Assembly: GCA_002418885.1 (NCBI GenBank)
Contig: DIEZ01000071.1
Span: 1,076 to 27,479, forward strand
Direction: 5' to 3'
DNA: 26,404 nt
Source of the DNA: Syntrophaceae bacterium UBA5761
GTDB taxonomy: Bacteria > Desulfobacterota > Syntrophia > Syntrophales > UBA4778
Both the position numbers and the translations under genes were made by a program. Of the stretch, positions 1 to 8,217 are shown piece after piece (positions within the stretch are counted from its first letter, which is position 1; each line of letters opens with the position of its first letter). Below the pieces are notes generated by a model, which was given only the letters and a program-made list of their open reading frames with translations, did not search any database and was not told the origin of the DNA.

Positions 1-603
1 GAAAGCACTTTCATGGTGGAGATGAACGAAGTCGCCTCCATTTTGAATAATGCAACACCCAGGAGCCTGATACTCCTCGACGAGGTCGGACGAGGCACCA
101 GCACTTTCGACGGGCTCAGCATAGCCTGGGCAGTGGCAGAATACATCCACGACAACCCGCAAATCGGCGCCCGGACCCTGTTTGCCACTCACTATCACCA
201 GCTCACAGACCTTGCCCTTACCAAGGAAGGCGTCAAGAATCTCAGCGTCGCCGTCAAAGAATGGGGCGACCGGATCATCTTCTTGCGTAAGATTGTGGAG
301 GGAGGTTCCAGCCGCAGTTACGGCATCCAGGTGGCGGGACTGGCCGGCGTCCCGCCTGAAGTCATCGCCAGGGCGAGAGAGATACTGGAAAACCTCGAAA
401 GGGGGGAGTTCGACGAGGTCGGTATGCCGCGAATCGCCCGTCCCCGAAAGGCCACACAAAGGGCACGACCCACACAACCGAGTCTTTTTGCAGGAGAAGA
501 GACCTTCATCCTCGACGAATTGAGGAGACTCGACATCCTGAATACAACCCCCTTAGAGGCCCTCGGTCTGATCCATCGATGGAAAGAAATCATCGAAAAA
601 TGA
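1..603 (+). CDS. mutS: DNA mismatch repair protein MutS, C-terminal part (5' truncated by window edge)
   Basis: The reading frame is open from base 1, so this is the last 200 or so residues of MutS, the mismatch-binding ATPase that starts methyl-directed repair with MutL. Visible are the end of the ABC-type ATPase domain (Walker B and D-loop [16 protein letters not shown], then the switch histidine in FATHYHQL) and the C-terminal helix-turn-helix and dimerisation region ending in a small tail ([20 protein letters not shown]), as in full-length MutS1. These motifs identify the family with near certainty. The stop at 601-603 lies 4 nt from the convergent PilB/GspE gene, and there is no room for a terminator between them. 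Confidence 0.97.
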   Translation, partial: ESTFMVEMNEVASILNNATPRSLILLDEVGRGTSTFDGLSIAWAVAEYIHDNPQIGARTLFATHYHQLTDLALTKEGVKNLSVAVKEWGDRIIFLRKIVEGGSSRSYGIQVAGLAGVPPEVIARAREILENLERGEFDEVGMPRIARPRKATQRARPTQPSLFAGEETFILDELRRLDILNTTPLEALGLIHRWKEIIEK

Positions 604-607
604 CCGG

Positions 608-2905
608 CTATTTCATGCAAACGCTCAAGACCTGTTTCAGGTCGGTATGACCGCCCAACACTTTCCAGATGCCGTCCTGAAGAAGCGTTCTCATCCCTTC
701 TGCTATGGCGGTGTCTCTGAGCTTCTCCACCGATTCTTTCCTGGCCACGAGCCTCTTTATGTCGTCACTCGCCACGAGAAGCTCGTGCACGCCCATCCGG
801 CCCCGGTACCCCGTATTGTTGCACTGGCTGCATCCCTTCGGCCTGTAAAGGAAAAAATCGTTGTTGTATTCGATGTTTAGTTCCTTGAACAGTTCCGGCC
901 CGTAATGATGGACAATCTCCTCAAACTCAACCTCTTCCGGATGGTAGCGTTCCTTGCAGTTCTTGCAAAGCGTTCGAACGAGCCGCTGGGCGAGTATCCC
1001 GAGCAGCGAATCGGCAAAATTGAAGGGGTCTATGCCCATGTCGAGCAAGCGAACGACCGTCTCCGGGGCGCTGTTGGTATGGAGAGTACTGAAGACAAGG
1101 TGGCCCGTGAGAGAGGCCTCCACGCCTGTCTTGGCCGTCTCGAAATCCCTCATCTCACCGACCATGATGACGTCAGGATCGGCCCTCAGAAAAGAGCGCA
1201 TGGCGGCGCTGAAGTCGAAGCCGATTTTAGGGTTTACCTGTACCTGTCTTAGGCCTTCCTGGGTGATTTCGACCGGGTCCTCGGCGGTCCAGATCTTCAT
1301 GTCCGGCGTATTGATGTGATGGAGCGCTGCATGGAGGGTCGTCGTCTTTCCCGAACCGGTGGGGCCGACTACAAGGACTATCCCATAGGGTTTTGCAAGA
1401 ATTTTCAAAAATTCGCTGTAGTTCCGCGGTGACATGCCCATCTGTTCGAGGGTCATGGTTTCGCCCTTTGCGAGAATTCTCATGACCACATCCTCCACGC
1501 CTCCTTGGGTGGGGATGGTTGCCACTCGCAGCTCTATCTCGTCGCCGCCCGGCCGTTTGAACCTGATCTTCCCGTCCTGTGGCAACCTCCGCTCCGTGAT
1601 GTCGAGGTTCGACATGATCTTGAGCCTCGACACAGTGGCAGCGCGGTAGCTGTAAGGAAGGGTCATGTACTGGATGCAGTCTCCGTCGACCCGGAACCTG
1701 ACTCCCACCGTCTTTTTTTGCACATTCGGTTCGATGTGTATGTCCGACGCCCTCCTGGCGTTTGCGTCGTTGATGATTTTATTGACCAACTGCATGATGA
1801 CGCTGTCCGCCTCGGATACCTGCTCTTCCTCCTCTTCTTCTTTTTCTTCGGTGAGCTCGAGACGTCCCAGCATCTCGGCAATCGATTCCTCTGCGGAACC
1901 GGAAGGGCGATAAAAATGGTTTATGTACTTTAAGATGTCGTCCTTCAGGCCGACACAGCACTCTATCGTTTTCGTCTTCAAGAGACTCTCTATCGTGTCT
2001 CTCTTCAATATGTTGTCCGGGTCGTCCACCAAGACCCTGACCTTGCCGTCAACCTTCTCAAGAGGCACCCATAACTCCCTCCGCAGGTATTCCTGCCGAA
2101 GGTTAGTCAGGAGTCCTTCAGGGGTTGGTTGTTTCTCGTCGAATTCGACGAACTTGGCCCTGTAAAAATCTTCGAGGGACTGCCCCAAATCTTCCTTCGA
2201 AATCCGGTATTTCTTCATCAGAAATTCTTCCATAGATTCTCCGGATTTTCGTGCCTCCTGCCAAGAATTTTCGAGTTCTCGCTCGGAAAGCAATCCCTTG
2301 TTCAATAGTAAATCGAAGCGCGTCTTCCTCCGACGGGCTACACGTCGCTGGTTGTACAGCGCCACTCCCAAAACTCCGGCGATTTCCTCGAGAAAAGACC
2401 TATCTTCGCCTGAGAACGACCCGCCACCCTTGCGGTTGATGATCTGAATAACCCCCATCAGGTTTTGTTCATAGATAATCGGGACTGCCAACACCTGTTT
2501 CGTCCGGAAACCCGACCTCCTGTCCCAGCTGCTGTCGAAACGCAACTCGGGATCGATAGTCTTCAATTCCTTTTCATCATAGGCGTCGGAAATGTTCACT
2601 GCTTTCTTCGTGTTCGCCACATATCCGGCGATGCTCGAATTATCGGTCGGGACCCTGATCTCATGCAATTTAGTCCCCGAAAGCACCATGGAATACACTT
2701 CTCTCTTTATGTCGTCGGCGACATAGATGGTGATGGCATGAGCGTTCATCAGGCTTAGGATGCCGTCTTTGAGGTCCACGAGGATTTGTTTGACATTCTG
2801 AGCTGCATGTATTCTGTTGGTGATGTTCAGAAGTTTGTTGCGCAGCGCAAGCTGTTCTTCCAGTTCAAGAACTTCTTCTCTTCTTAACTCGGCTGACATC
2901 GACAC
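608..2905 (-). CDS. GAF domain-fused PilB/GspE-type secretion ATPase
   Basis: This 765-residue protein is a hexameric traffic ATPase that drives type IV pilus or type II secretion pseudopilus assembly at the inner membrane. From the N-terminus it has a GAF sensor domain (about 25-190), a GspE/MshE-type N-terminal domain (about 195-335), an acidic Glu-rich linker (about 352-362) and the ATPase core. Walker A is GPTGSGKT at 514-521, the Walker B region ADPDVIMVGEMRD is at about 575-587, and a four-cysteine zinc site uses C647, C650, C692 and C695. Typical PilB/GspE proteins are about 560-580 residues, so the GAF domain is an added N-terminal module. The MshEN-type segment keeps the leucine spacing but not a clean RLG motif, so c-di-GMP binding is uncertain. 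The start is GTG at 2905 or ATG at 2899; AGAGG lies just upstream of both. No other pilus or secretion structural genes are visible, so PilB versus GspE cannot be decided. Confidence 0.93.
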   Translation of the reverse strand: MSMSAELRREEVLELEEQLALRNKLLNITNRIHAAQNVKQILVDLKDGILSLMNAHAITIYVADDIKREVYSMVLSGTKLHEIRVPTDNSSIAGYVANTKKAVNISDAYDEKELKTIDPELRFDSSWDRRSGFRTKQVLAVPIIYEQNLMGVIQIINRKGGGSFSGEDRSFLEEIAGVLGVALYNQRRVARRRKTRFDLLLNKGLLSERELENSWQEARKSGESMEEFLMKKYRISKEDLGQSLEDFYRAKFVEFDEKQPTPEGLLTNLRQEYLRRELWVPLEKVDGKVRVLVDDPDNILKRDTIESLLKTKTIECCVGLKDDILKYINHFYRPSGSAEESIAEMLGRLELTEEKEEEEEEQVSEADSVIMQLVNKIINDANARRASDIHIEPNVQKKTVGVRFRVDGDCIQYMTLPYSYRAATVSRLKIMSNLDITERRLPQDGKIRFKRPGGDEIELRVATIPTQGGVEDVVMRILAKGETMTLEQMGMSPRNYSEFLKILAKPYGIVLVVGPTGSGKTTTLHAALHHINTPDMKIWTAEDPVEITQEGLRQVQVNPKIGFDFSAAMRSFLRADPDVIMVGEMRDFETAKTGVEASLTGHLVFSTLHTNSAPETVVRLLDMGIDPFNFADSLLGILAQRLVRTLCKNCKERYHPEEVEFEEIVHHYGPELFKELNIEYNNDFFLYRPKGCSQCNNTGYRGRMGVHELLVASDDIKRLVARKESVEKLRDTAIAEGMRTLLQDGIWKVLGGHTDLKQVLSVCMK

Positions 2906-3001
2906 TTATCCTCTAACCGATTCATCTCTTCCGGTCCTCCGTATCGCCGGGCCGGTAGGTTGACTCCATACGAGCAAAACTCCCTCTGTTATCAATAAAA
3001 C

Positions 3002-3030
3002 TTGAATATGAACCGTAGTAAATATATATT
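3002..3030 (+). promoter_or_regulatory. sigma70-type promoter of the phosphatase/ATPase pair
   Basis: TTGAAT (3002-3007) and TATATT (3025-3030) are separated by 17 nt, close to the sigma70 consensus, in an AT-rich patch of an otherwise GC-rich region. Transcription would start near 3037, giving a leader of about 96 nt before the ATG at 3133. This argues against the in-frame upstream ATG at 3034, which would be essentially at or before the transcription start. Confidence 0.6.
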
Positions 3031-3054
3031 ATCATGAAAATAGCAGATTGTCAT

Positions 3055-3103
3055 AGTCTGCTCACAAGTCTGCTCACCGGCGGTTCGCTCTCCTCTTCGC
3101 CGG
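3055..3103 (+). promoter_or_regulatory. tandem 11-bp repeat plus GC hairpin in leader
   Basis: AGTCTGCTCAC occurs at 3055-3065 and again at 3067-3077, a 12-bp period. It is followed directly by an inverted repeat CCGGCG (3077-3082) and CGCCGG (3098-3103). Both lie in the predicted leader of the phosphatase gene. They could be a direct-repeat operator and an RNA stem; the function is unknown. Confidence 0.35.
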
Positions 3104-3132
3104 GTCGAAAGCTGGGTTTATATAAGCCGACG

Positions 3133-3588
3133 ATGAAAATCTTGTTCGTCTGTCATGCAAACATTGCCCGTAGTCTAATCGCAGAGAGGATCCTCAGAGG
3201 CAAGCTAAAGGCGAGGAAGCGGGAAGACGTAGTCGTCTCTTCGGCCGGACTATATGACATGAAAACTTCCGAGGCGGACCCGGTTGCGCTCAGCATGCTC
3301 CTGAAGAACGGTTTCGATGCATCGGCGCATCGGTCACGACTCCTGACAGAAGACATGCTCAACGAGGCAGATAAGGTCATCGTGATGGAAGAGGCGCAGC
3401 GTCGAAAGGTCGTCGAACAATTCCCGGGACAAGAGGAAAAGATTTGTCTTCTCAGGCCATTCTCGCCGTCCTTCGACCCAAAATCCGCCCCCGATATCAG
3501 AGACTGCCATAACAGGTCGGCGTACCATTACAGGCTTTGGTTCGCCGAAATCTACGAAGCCATCGAAGGGTTGATAGAATGTATTTAG
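3133..3588 (+). CDS. low molecular weight phosphotyrosine phosphatase family protein
   Basis: This cytoplasmic protein of 151 residues has the LMW-PTP/arsenate reductase fold. The N-terminal P-loop CHANIARS supplies the CX5R(S) signature, with nucleophile C7 and phosphate-binding R13. The later APDIRD segment (D121) sits where the general-acid Asp-Pro loop usually is, but the usual DP is DI. Related proteins dephosphorylate tyrosine on exopolysaccharide kinases or act as arsenate reductases; this sequence does not decide which. The ATG at 3133 is chosen because the family begins exactly with MKILFVCxxN; no good Shine-Dalgarno is visible. An in-frame start at 3034 would add 33 residues unlike the family. 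The 3' end overlaps the next gene by 10 nt, suggesting coupled translation. Confidence 0.88.
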   Translation: MKILFVCHANIARSLIAERILRGKLKARKREDVVVSSAGLYDMKTSEADPVALSMLLKNGFDASAHRSRLLTEDMLNEADKVIVMEEAQRRKVVEQFPGQEEKICLLRPFSPSFDPKSAPDIRDCHNRSAYHYRLWFAEIYEAIEGLIECI

Positions 3589-4382
3589 AATACTGGGGGT
3601 TGAAAGAGTTTCCCTTCGAGAACGTCCCTAACCCGAAATTCATGTACTATTCGGCAGAGTTCGAGGAAGCCCTGATAAGGCTCCTCTACGCCGTGGACAG
3701 GAAAAAGGGTACAGTCCTGCTGACCGGTGAGGTGGGTTGCGGCAAGACGACGCTGAGCCGCGTGTTTATCCAGCGCCTATCCGAGAATCGCTCGGATATC
3801 AGCCTCATCACGAACCCAAGCCTCGACCCCGACGATTTTCTTAAGGAGATCCTCTACCAGTTCGGCCTTAATCCGGGTTCGGTTTCATCGAAATCGGACC
3901 TTCTGAACATGTTGAACATGAGGATGCTCGAAAACGTGAGGGCCGACAGGAGCTCCATACTGATCATCGACGAGGCCCAGGTTATTTCCAAAGAGACCTT
4001 CGAAGAAGTGCGTCTCCTCTTGAATTTTCAGATGAACGACTGCTTCCTTTTCACCCTCATCTTGATCGGGCAGCCGGAATTGAGGGACATCATCAGAGAA
4101 ATAAAGCAACTTGACCAAAGAATCGCGATCAAGTACCACCTCTCCCCTCTTTCCGCCGGCGACTCGGCCCGCTACATCCTGACCAGGCTCAAGGTCGCCG
4201 GCGCGAGTCGAAAAATCTTCACCGCCAGCGCATTCGACGAAATCCATCGGCATTCCCTCGGTATTCCCCGAAAAATCAACAATGTCTGTGACATGAGTTT
4301 GATGATCGGTTTCGTCGCCAAGACCAAGACGATCGACACCGACGTTGTCCGGAGCGCGATCAAGGACCTTTACCAGAGTTAG
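3579..4382 (+). CDS. ExeA/GspA-like AAA ATPase
   Basis: This 267-residue AAA ATPase is of the ExeA/GspA (TniB-like) family, which in type II secretion helps insert the outer-membrane secretin. The typical opening MYLEYWGLKEFPFENVPNP is present, followed by Walker A GEVGCGKTT (50-58), Walker B ILIIDEAQ (about 127-134), a sensor-like LIGQPEL and the C-terminal helical lid ending near IPRKINNVCD. ATG 3579 is chosen because it starts the conserved N-terminus and has GAAGGG upstream; the longer frame from 3537 lies inside the phosphatase. It lacks the transmembrane and peptidoglycan-binding C-terminus of full ExeA, so it is the short form common beside PilB/GspE genes. It may work with the GAF-PilB/GspE gene across the divergent promoter. 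The stop overlaps the stop of the convergent HD-GYP gene. Confidence 0.87.
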   Translation: MYLEYWGLKEFPFENVPNPKFMYYSAEFEEALIRLLYAVDRKKGTVLLTGEVGCGKTTLSRVFIQRLSENRSDISLITNPSLDPDDFLKEILYQFGLNPGSVSSKSDLLNMLNMRMLENVRADRSSILIIDEAQVISKETFEEVRLLLNFQMNDCFLFTLILIGQPELRDIIREIKQLDQRIAIKYHLSPLSAGDSARYILTRLKVAGASRKIFTASAFDEIHRHSLGIPRKINNVCDMSLMIGFVAKTKTIDTDVVRSAIKDLYQS

Positions 4383-5692
4383 CGGCCGATTGCCGGTAGG
4401 AACTCCTCTTTCGCCAACCCTTCTACTATGAAAAAAAGTGGGTTGTGCTCAAGCCTGATAACGACGTCATCGACAACCTCATTCCCTTCACCGTCGAAGA
4501 GTATCCTCACCGTCGGCCTTAAGGGATGATTTTGATTGGTTTCTACGACCTCGGCGACGGCCCGATTGTTCAGTCTTACGTAACTTCCTACAGGATAAAG
4601 GGAAATTTCTCTAAGAAAGGCCTTTATCACATTCGGCGAGTACGCCGCGTGTTTAGTCTTGAGCAATTCTTTCGCCGAAAATGACGGTCCCAACGCTTTT
4701 CTGTAAGGCCTGCTGTGCGTCATGGCTTCATAGCTGTCTAACAGGCCGATTATTTTCGCCAGCTCGTTTATTTCGTTTCCCCGAAGGCCTTGCGGATACC
4801 CCTGACCGTTTTCCCTTTCATGGTGTTGATAAGCCACATCTTGCAAATAGGGGAACTTGCTACGAAAGGCGCTCAGGATGTCTCTGCCTATGAAGACATG
4901 GGTCTTGACTAATTCGGCCTCCCTTTCGCTCAATCTCCCGGATTTCCGCAGGATGCTTTCCGGGATCCGGAACAACCCGATGTCGTAATGCATTGCAGAA
5001 AGACCAAGCTCCAGAAGCCGTTCCCTTGTGTATTCCATCCCCATGCCGACCTTCAGCGCGTAAATCACGACGTTTACGTGGTGGGACTCAAGACTTCCCG
5101 CGTCGTCGCGCTTGAAGGTAAGGGCGTATGATCTCTTCAGTAGTTCCGGAGAATCGATGATCATTCTCGCGATTTCGACGGCGGGTTCGATGTCGAACGG
5201 GTGATTTTCGTTCACCTCGAACCTCACCGACTGAAGGTATTCTATCGCCTTCAGGTAGACCGTCTCATGTTTCTCCACCCCGGCGGCGTCGACCCCGGCC
5301 TTCCCCTGCCTATCCGCCTCCGGTGTCGGTCCTCCAACATCGGCCTTCACTGCAGGCGCCCGACCATCGTCTTCATCACTTTTCTCCCGAAACCGAACAC
5401 TTCCGCTTAGGTCGTCCCGCCCGTCTTTTTTGACGATGAGTTCGGTTATGCGTATCCTCTCGGCCATCTTGTAAGAATCGAAGGCCGCCGAATCTTTCTT
5501 CGAAGGTGCGCTTTCGCGTCCGCCGAGACGAAGTTCTTTTAATTTTCGGAAGAGCTCAAAATCTTCGGGTAACGATTCCGCTTGGTGCTCCGGCCCGCCT
5601 TCCTCTTTTTCGAGTTCTTCTGCCAGGTCTGTTTTTTTTAAATCTTTCTTCAAAAATTCTGAAAACTTTAAGGTCGACCGCTCGTCCTTCAT
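4379..5692 (-). CDS. HD-GYP family protein with altered HD motif
   Basis: This 437-residue cytoplasmic protein has a long charged, probably disordered N-terminal half (1-145) and a C-terminal HD-GYP domain (about 190-345), followed by a small beta-rich tail. HD-GYP enzymes hydrolyse cyclic di-GMP. Family marks are HHVN (204-207), H265, HHE at 290-292 and GQGYP at 296-300. The usual HDIGK pair is replaced here by HYDIGL (235-240), so the metal-binding histidine of HD is Y236 when aligned on DIG, and the following Lys is Leu. Activity may therefore be reduced or lost, leaving a binding role. The start at 5692 is preferred because AGGAAGGG precedes it; an in-frame ATG at 5812 lies in a palindrome and would add 40 unrelated residues. 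It ends stop-on-stop with the ExeA-like gene. Confidence 0.85.
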   Translation of the reverse strand: MKDERSTLKFSEFLKKDLKKTDLAEELEKEEGGPEHQAESLPEDFELFRKLKELRLGGRESAPSKKDSAAFDSYKMAERIRITELIVKKDGRDDLSGSVRFREKSDEDDGRAPAVKADVGGPTPEADRQGKAGVDAAGVEKHETVYLKAIEYLQSVRFEVNENHPFDIEPAVEIARMIIDSPELLKRSYALTFKRDDAGSLESHHVNVVIYALKVGMGMEYTRERLLELGLSAMHYDIGLFRIPESILRKSGRLSEREAELVKTHVFIGRDILSAFRSKFPYLQDVAYQHHERENGQGYPQGLRGNEINELAKIIGLLDSYEAMTHSRPYRKALGPSFSAKELLKTKHAAYSPNVIKAFLREISLYPVGSYVRLNNRAVAEVVETNQNHPLRPTVRILFDGEGNEVVDDVVIRLEHNPLFFIVEGLAKEEFLPAIGR

Positions 5693-5809
5693 GACCCTTC
5701 CTCGACTCAATCCCGACAGCCCGTCTCGCCGTCGCCGATCAATCGCCCCTGTCAATCGCAAGGATACGATCCTCGAAAAAACCCGGTGACTGCCCTCCGG
5801 CCCGCTTTT

Positions 5810-5832
5810 CATTTAAGCAGATTGCTTAAATG
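5810..5832. repeat. perfect 23-bp palindrome, 10-bp arms
   Basis: CATTTAAGCA (5810-5819), a GAT spacer, then TGCTTAAATG (5823-5832) form a perfect inverted repeat. It lies about +22 to +44 downstream of the predicted HD-GYP promoter and 118 nt before that gene's ATG. It could be a repressor operator or a tight RNA hairpin; the AT-rich arms and 3-nt spacer favour a DNA-binding site. Confidence 0.55.
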
Positions 5833-5859
5833 AGATAGACTCAATAATCAAGCAATATT

Positions 5860-5888
5860 TTTATACAAATCGGCGCCGGGCCCGTCAA
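5860..5888 (-). promoter_or_regulatory. sigma70-type promoter of the HD-GYP gene
   Basis: Read on the minus strand, TTGACG (5883-5888) and TATAAA (5860-5865) are 17 nt apart, one of the best promoter matches in the window. The start of transcription would be near 5853, giving a leader of about 160 nt that contains the 23-bp palindrome. The 339-nt gap 5693-6031 otherwise holds this leader and the ctpA upstream region. Confidence 0.6.
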
Positions 5889-5983
5889 CTCCGTCATATC
5901 CTTCCCCGCCCAGTTTTTACACCGTGATTTTCTGCAAGAAGGGATAAAAACCAAAAAATATCGATGGAAATTTACCTGAAAGA

Positions 5984-5992
5984 TGGTATTCT
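5984..5992 (+). promoter_or_regulatory. possible extended -10 promoter of ctpA
   Basis: TGGTATTCT matches an extended -10 (TG-N-TATTCT). There is no convincing -35 at the right distance, so this is a weak call. The ctpA ATG at 6032 follows about 40 nt later, preceded by a strong GGAGG Shine-Dalgarno sequence. Confidence 0.3.
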
Positions 5993-6031
5993 ACTTTTCT
6001 AATTCATAATGAGTCTTTCCCGGAGGATTGG

Positions 6032-7342
6032 ATGAAAAATATTTCCACAAATTGGAGAAGGCCGGTTTGTACGATAGCCCTCGCGATGGCCTTACTTTGT
6101 TTTGCTGTAGGGTTCAACGGCGACAGCCGGGTCATTGCCCTTGAGCAGAGCACTTACCAGAACTTGAAGCTTTTCAACGAGGCGATGGATATCATCGAAA
6201 AAAACTACGTTGAGAAGGTCGACCCCCAAACACTGCTGCAAGGCGCCATAAACGGCATGGTCAAGTCCCTGGACCCGCACAGCATGCTCCTCACCGCGGA
6301 AATGTACAAGGAATTGCAGACGGAAACAAGGGGAAGCTTCGGCGGAATCGGCATCGAAATAACGGTCCTGAACGACGTACTCACTGTAGTCTCCCCCATC
6401 GAAGACACCCCTGCCTACAACGCCGGAATCAAGCCCGGCGATCAGATCGTTAGGATAGACGATAAACCGACGAAGGGCATCTCCATACTGGACGCCGTAA
6501 AGAAGCTGCGCGGCCCCGAAAACACAAAAGTCAAGCTCACCATAATGAGAAAAGACGCCGCCCAGTCGAAGGACTACACCATAACGAGGGCCGTCATCAA
6601 CATAAAGAGCGTCCGGCACAACGTCTACGAAGGCCGTATCGGTTATATCCGCGTCTCCTCCTTCCAGGAAAGCACTGCCGAGGAATTAAAAAAATCGATC
6701 GTTGAGATAAACAAGAAAGCCGGCGTACTCGACGGTATCGTCCTCGACCTCCGGAATGATCCCGGAGGCCTTCTCGACCAGGCCGTCAAGGTCTCCGATA
6801 TCTTCCTGAAAAGCGGGCCGATCGTGTCGATAAAAGGCCGAGTGAAAAACCTCGAAAACACGTTCACCGCGAGGGACGACGGCGACGAACCTACATGCCC
6901 GATCGTCGTCCTCGTGAACGAAGGCACGGCAAGTGCTGCCGAAATCGTGGCCGGTGCATTGCAGGACAACGGAAGGGCGGTAATCCTCGGTACACAGACC
7001 TTCGGGAAGGGGTCTGTTCAAACGGTGATACCCTTCGAAGACGGCTCGGCGCTGAAACTCACCACCGCTAAATATTTTACGCCCAAAGGGCGGTCTATCC
7101 AGGCCGAGGGGATCACTCCGGACATCCGCCTCGAATTTGCCAGGGCACCGGAGGAAAAGGACCATGAGGCGGTGCGGGAGAAGGACCTTAAAGGTCACAT
7201 AACCGGCGATGAGGAGAAAGCAGAGAAGACGCGATTGCCTAAGAAGGCCCCTGACGACATCTCGAAAGACAACCAACTTAAAGGCGCCGTAGACCTGATC
7301 AAGAGCTGGAAGATCTTCGAGAAGATGAACAGTAAGGGTTGA
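6032..7342 (+). CDS. ctpA: C-terminal processing peptidase (S41 family)
   Basis: This 436-residue envelope serine protease trims or degrades periplasmic proteins from their C-termini. An N-terminal hydrophobic segment (about 13-28) acts as signal or anchor. A PDZ domain follows (about 100-185, with AGIKPGDQIVRID), then the S41 catalytic core with the LRNDPGG loop (241-247), nucleophile S301 in EGTASAAE and general base K326 in TFGKGSVQT. The C-terminal tail (about 370-430) is highly charged. GGAGG lies 6 nt before the ATG. It heads a run of four genes whose starts overlap or abut the preceding stop, all with envelope signatures. Confidence 0.95.
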   Translation: MKNISTNWRRPVCTIALAMALLCFAVGFNGDSRVIALEQSTYQNLKLFNEAMDIIEKNYVEKVDPQTLLQGAINGMVKSLDPHSMLLTAEMYKELQTETRGSFGGIGIEITVLNDVLTVVSPIEDTPAYNAGIKPGDQIVRIDDKPTKGISILDAVKKLRGPENTKVKLTIMRKDAAQSKDYTITRAVINIKSVRHNVYEGRIGYIRVSSFQESTAEELKKSIVEINKKAGVLDGIVLDLRNDPGGLLDQAVKVSDIFLKSGPIVSIKGRVKNLENTFTARDDGDEPTCPIVVLVNEGTASAAEIVAGALQDNGRAVILGTQTFGKGSVQTVIPFEDGSALKLTTAKYFTPKGRSIQAEGITPDIRLEFARAPEEKDHEAVREKDLKGHITGDEEKAEKTRLPKKAPDDISKDNQLKGAVDLIKSWKIFEKMNSKG

Positions 7343-8217
7343 TTCGGGAGGTGAAGAAAAAAAGGCCGGTCCTCGGGTACAAGACAGCCCTGGCGATACT
7401 CCTCCTGCTCGCGCTAAGTATAGCGGTCTTCATGCTCATCCATGATATACGTGAGCGGGAAAATAGCAAGCCGCTCGAGGACAAAAGTCGGTCGGGGAAG
7501 AAGGTCAGGGAAAGCCTCGGTGTCTTAGAAAAGACACCCACAAAGAAGACCCGCCGGATTGCGATAATCATCGATGACGTCGGGTATGACCTTTCTCAAG
7601 TCGAGGAACTCCTCAAAATCCAGGCGCCGTTGACTTTTGCCGTCCTGCCCCATTGCCAACATTCCCGCGAGGCGGCGGAAAGGATACACCGGGCAGGGAA
7701 AGAGATCCTCCTCCATCTCCCCATGGAACCACTGAGCCCGGAGAAAAATCCCGGGAAGGGCGTTCTCCTGTCCGGGATGAGCAGGGACGACATCAGGAAC
7801 GTCCTCGAAGAGGACCTGGTCGCCGTTCCCTATGCCGTGGGCGCCAACAACCACATGGGGTCGAGATTCATGGAAGACGAGAGCGGAATACGAGTCCTGT
7901 TCGGGATACTTGAGGAAAAAGGCCTCTTCTTCGTGGACAGCATGACGACTGTACGATCTCGAGGAAGAGCGGCGGCGGTCGCAACCGGCATCCCCTTCAT
8001 CGCCCGGGATATATTCATCGACGGCGGTGACAAACATGACACAAACAGTGAAAATTTCTTGAAGGCCGTCAGGGTGAACGGCCGCAGGGACGGGGTGGTG
8101 GTCATAGGGCACCCTTACCCCAGCACGATCGAGGCCGTCAGGGTCTCAATAAAGAAACTGCGGGAAGAGGGCATGGAGGTCGTCCCCGTTTCTAACTTAT
8201 TGAAAAAACAACCATGA
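7339..8217 (+). CDS. divergent polysaccharide deacetylase family protein (YibQ-like)
   Basis: This 292-residue protein has an N-terminal transmembrane helix (about 16-35), a charged linker, and a divergent polysaccharide deacetylase domain from about residue 72. The NodB-like motifs are IIIDDVGYD (D79, D80), HLPMEP, NNHMGSRF and the late IGHPYPST. Family members are periplasmic and often lie next to ctpA and the murein hydrolase activator EnvC; the substrate is not established. The start is uncertain: TTG at 7339 overlaps the ctpA stop (TTGA), while GTG at 7351 has GGGAG directly against it. The end overlaps the next gene by 4 nt (ATGA), indicating translational coupling. Confidence 0.85.
   Translation: MIREVKKKRPVLGYKTALAILLLLALSIAVFMLIHDIRERENSKPLEDKSRSGKKVRESLGVLEKTPTKKTRRIAIIIDDVGYDLSQVEELLKIQAPLTFAVLPHCQHSREAAERIHRAGKEILLHLPMEPLSPEKNPGKGVLLSGMSRDDIRNVLEEDLVAVPYAVGANNHMGSRFMEDESGIRVLFGILEEKGLFFVDSMTTVRSRGRAAAVATGIPFIARDIFIDGGDKHDTNSENFLKAVRVNGRRDGVVVIGHPYPSTIEAVRVSIKKLREEGMEVVPVSNLLKKQP

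Noticed and set aside
1826..1860. Repetitive GAA/GAG-like tract
   Set aside because: It encodes the acidic linker of the GAF-PilB/GspE protein and is low complexity, not a true repeat element.
3034..3132. N-terminal extension of the phosphatase
   Set aside because: The added 33 residues precede the fixed family start and begin at or before the predicted transcription start.
7525..8112. 195-residue minus-strand open frame
   Set aside because: It is antisense to the YibQ-like gene, without family features.
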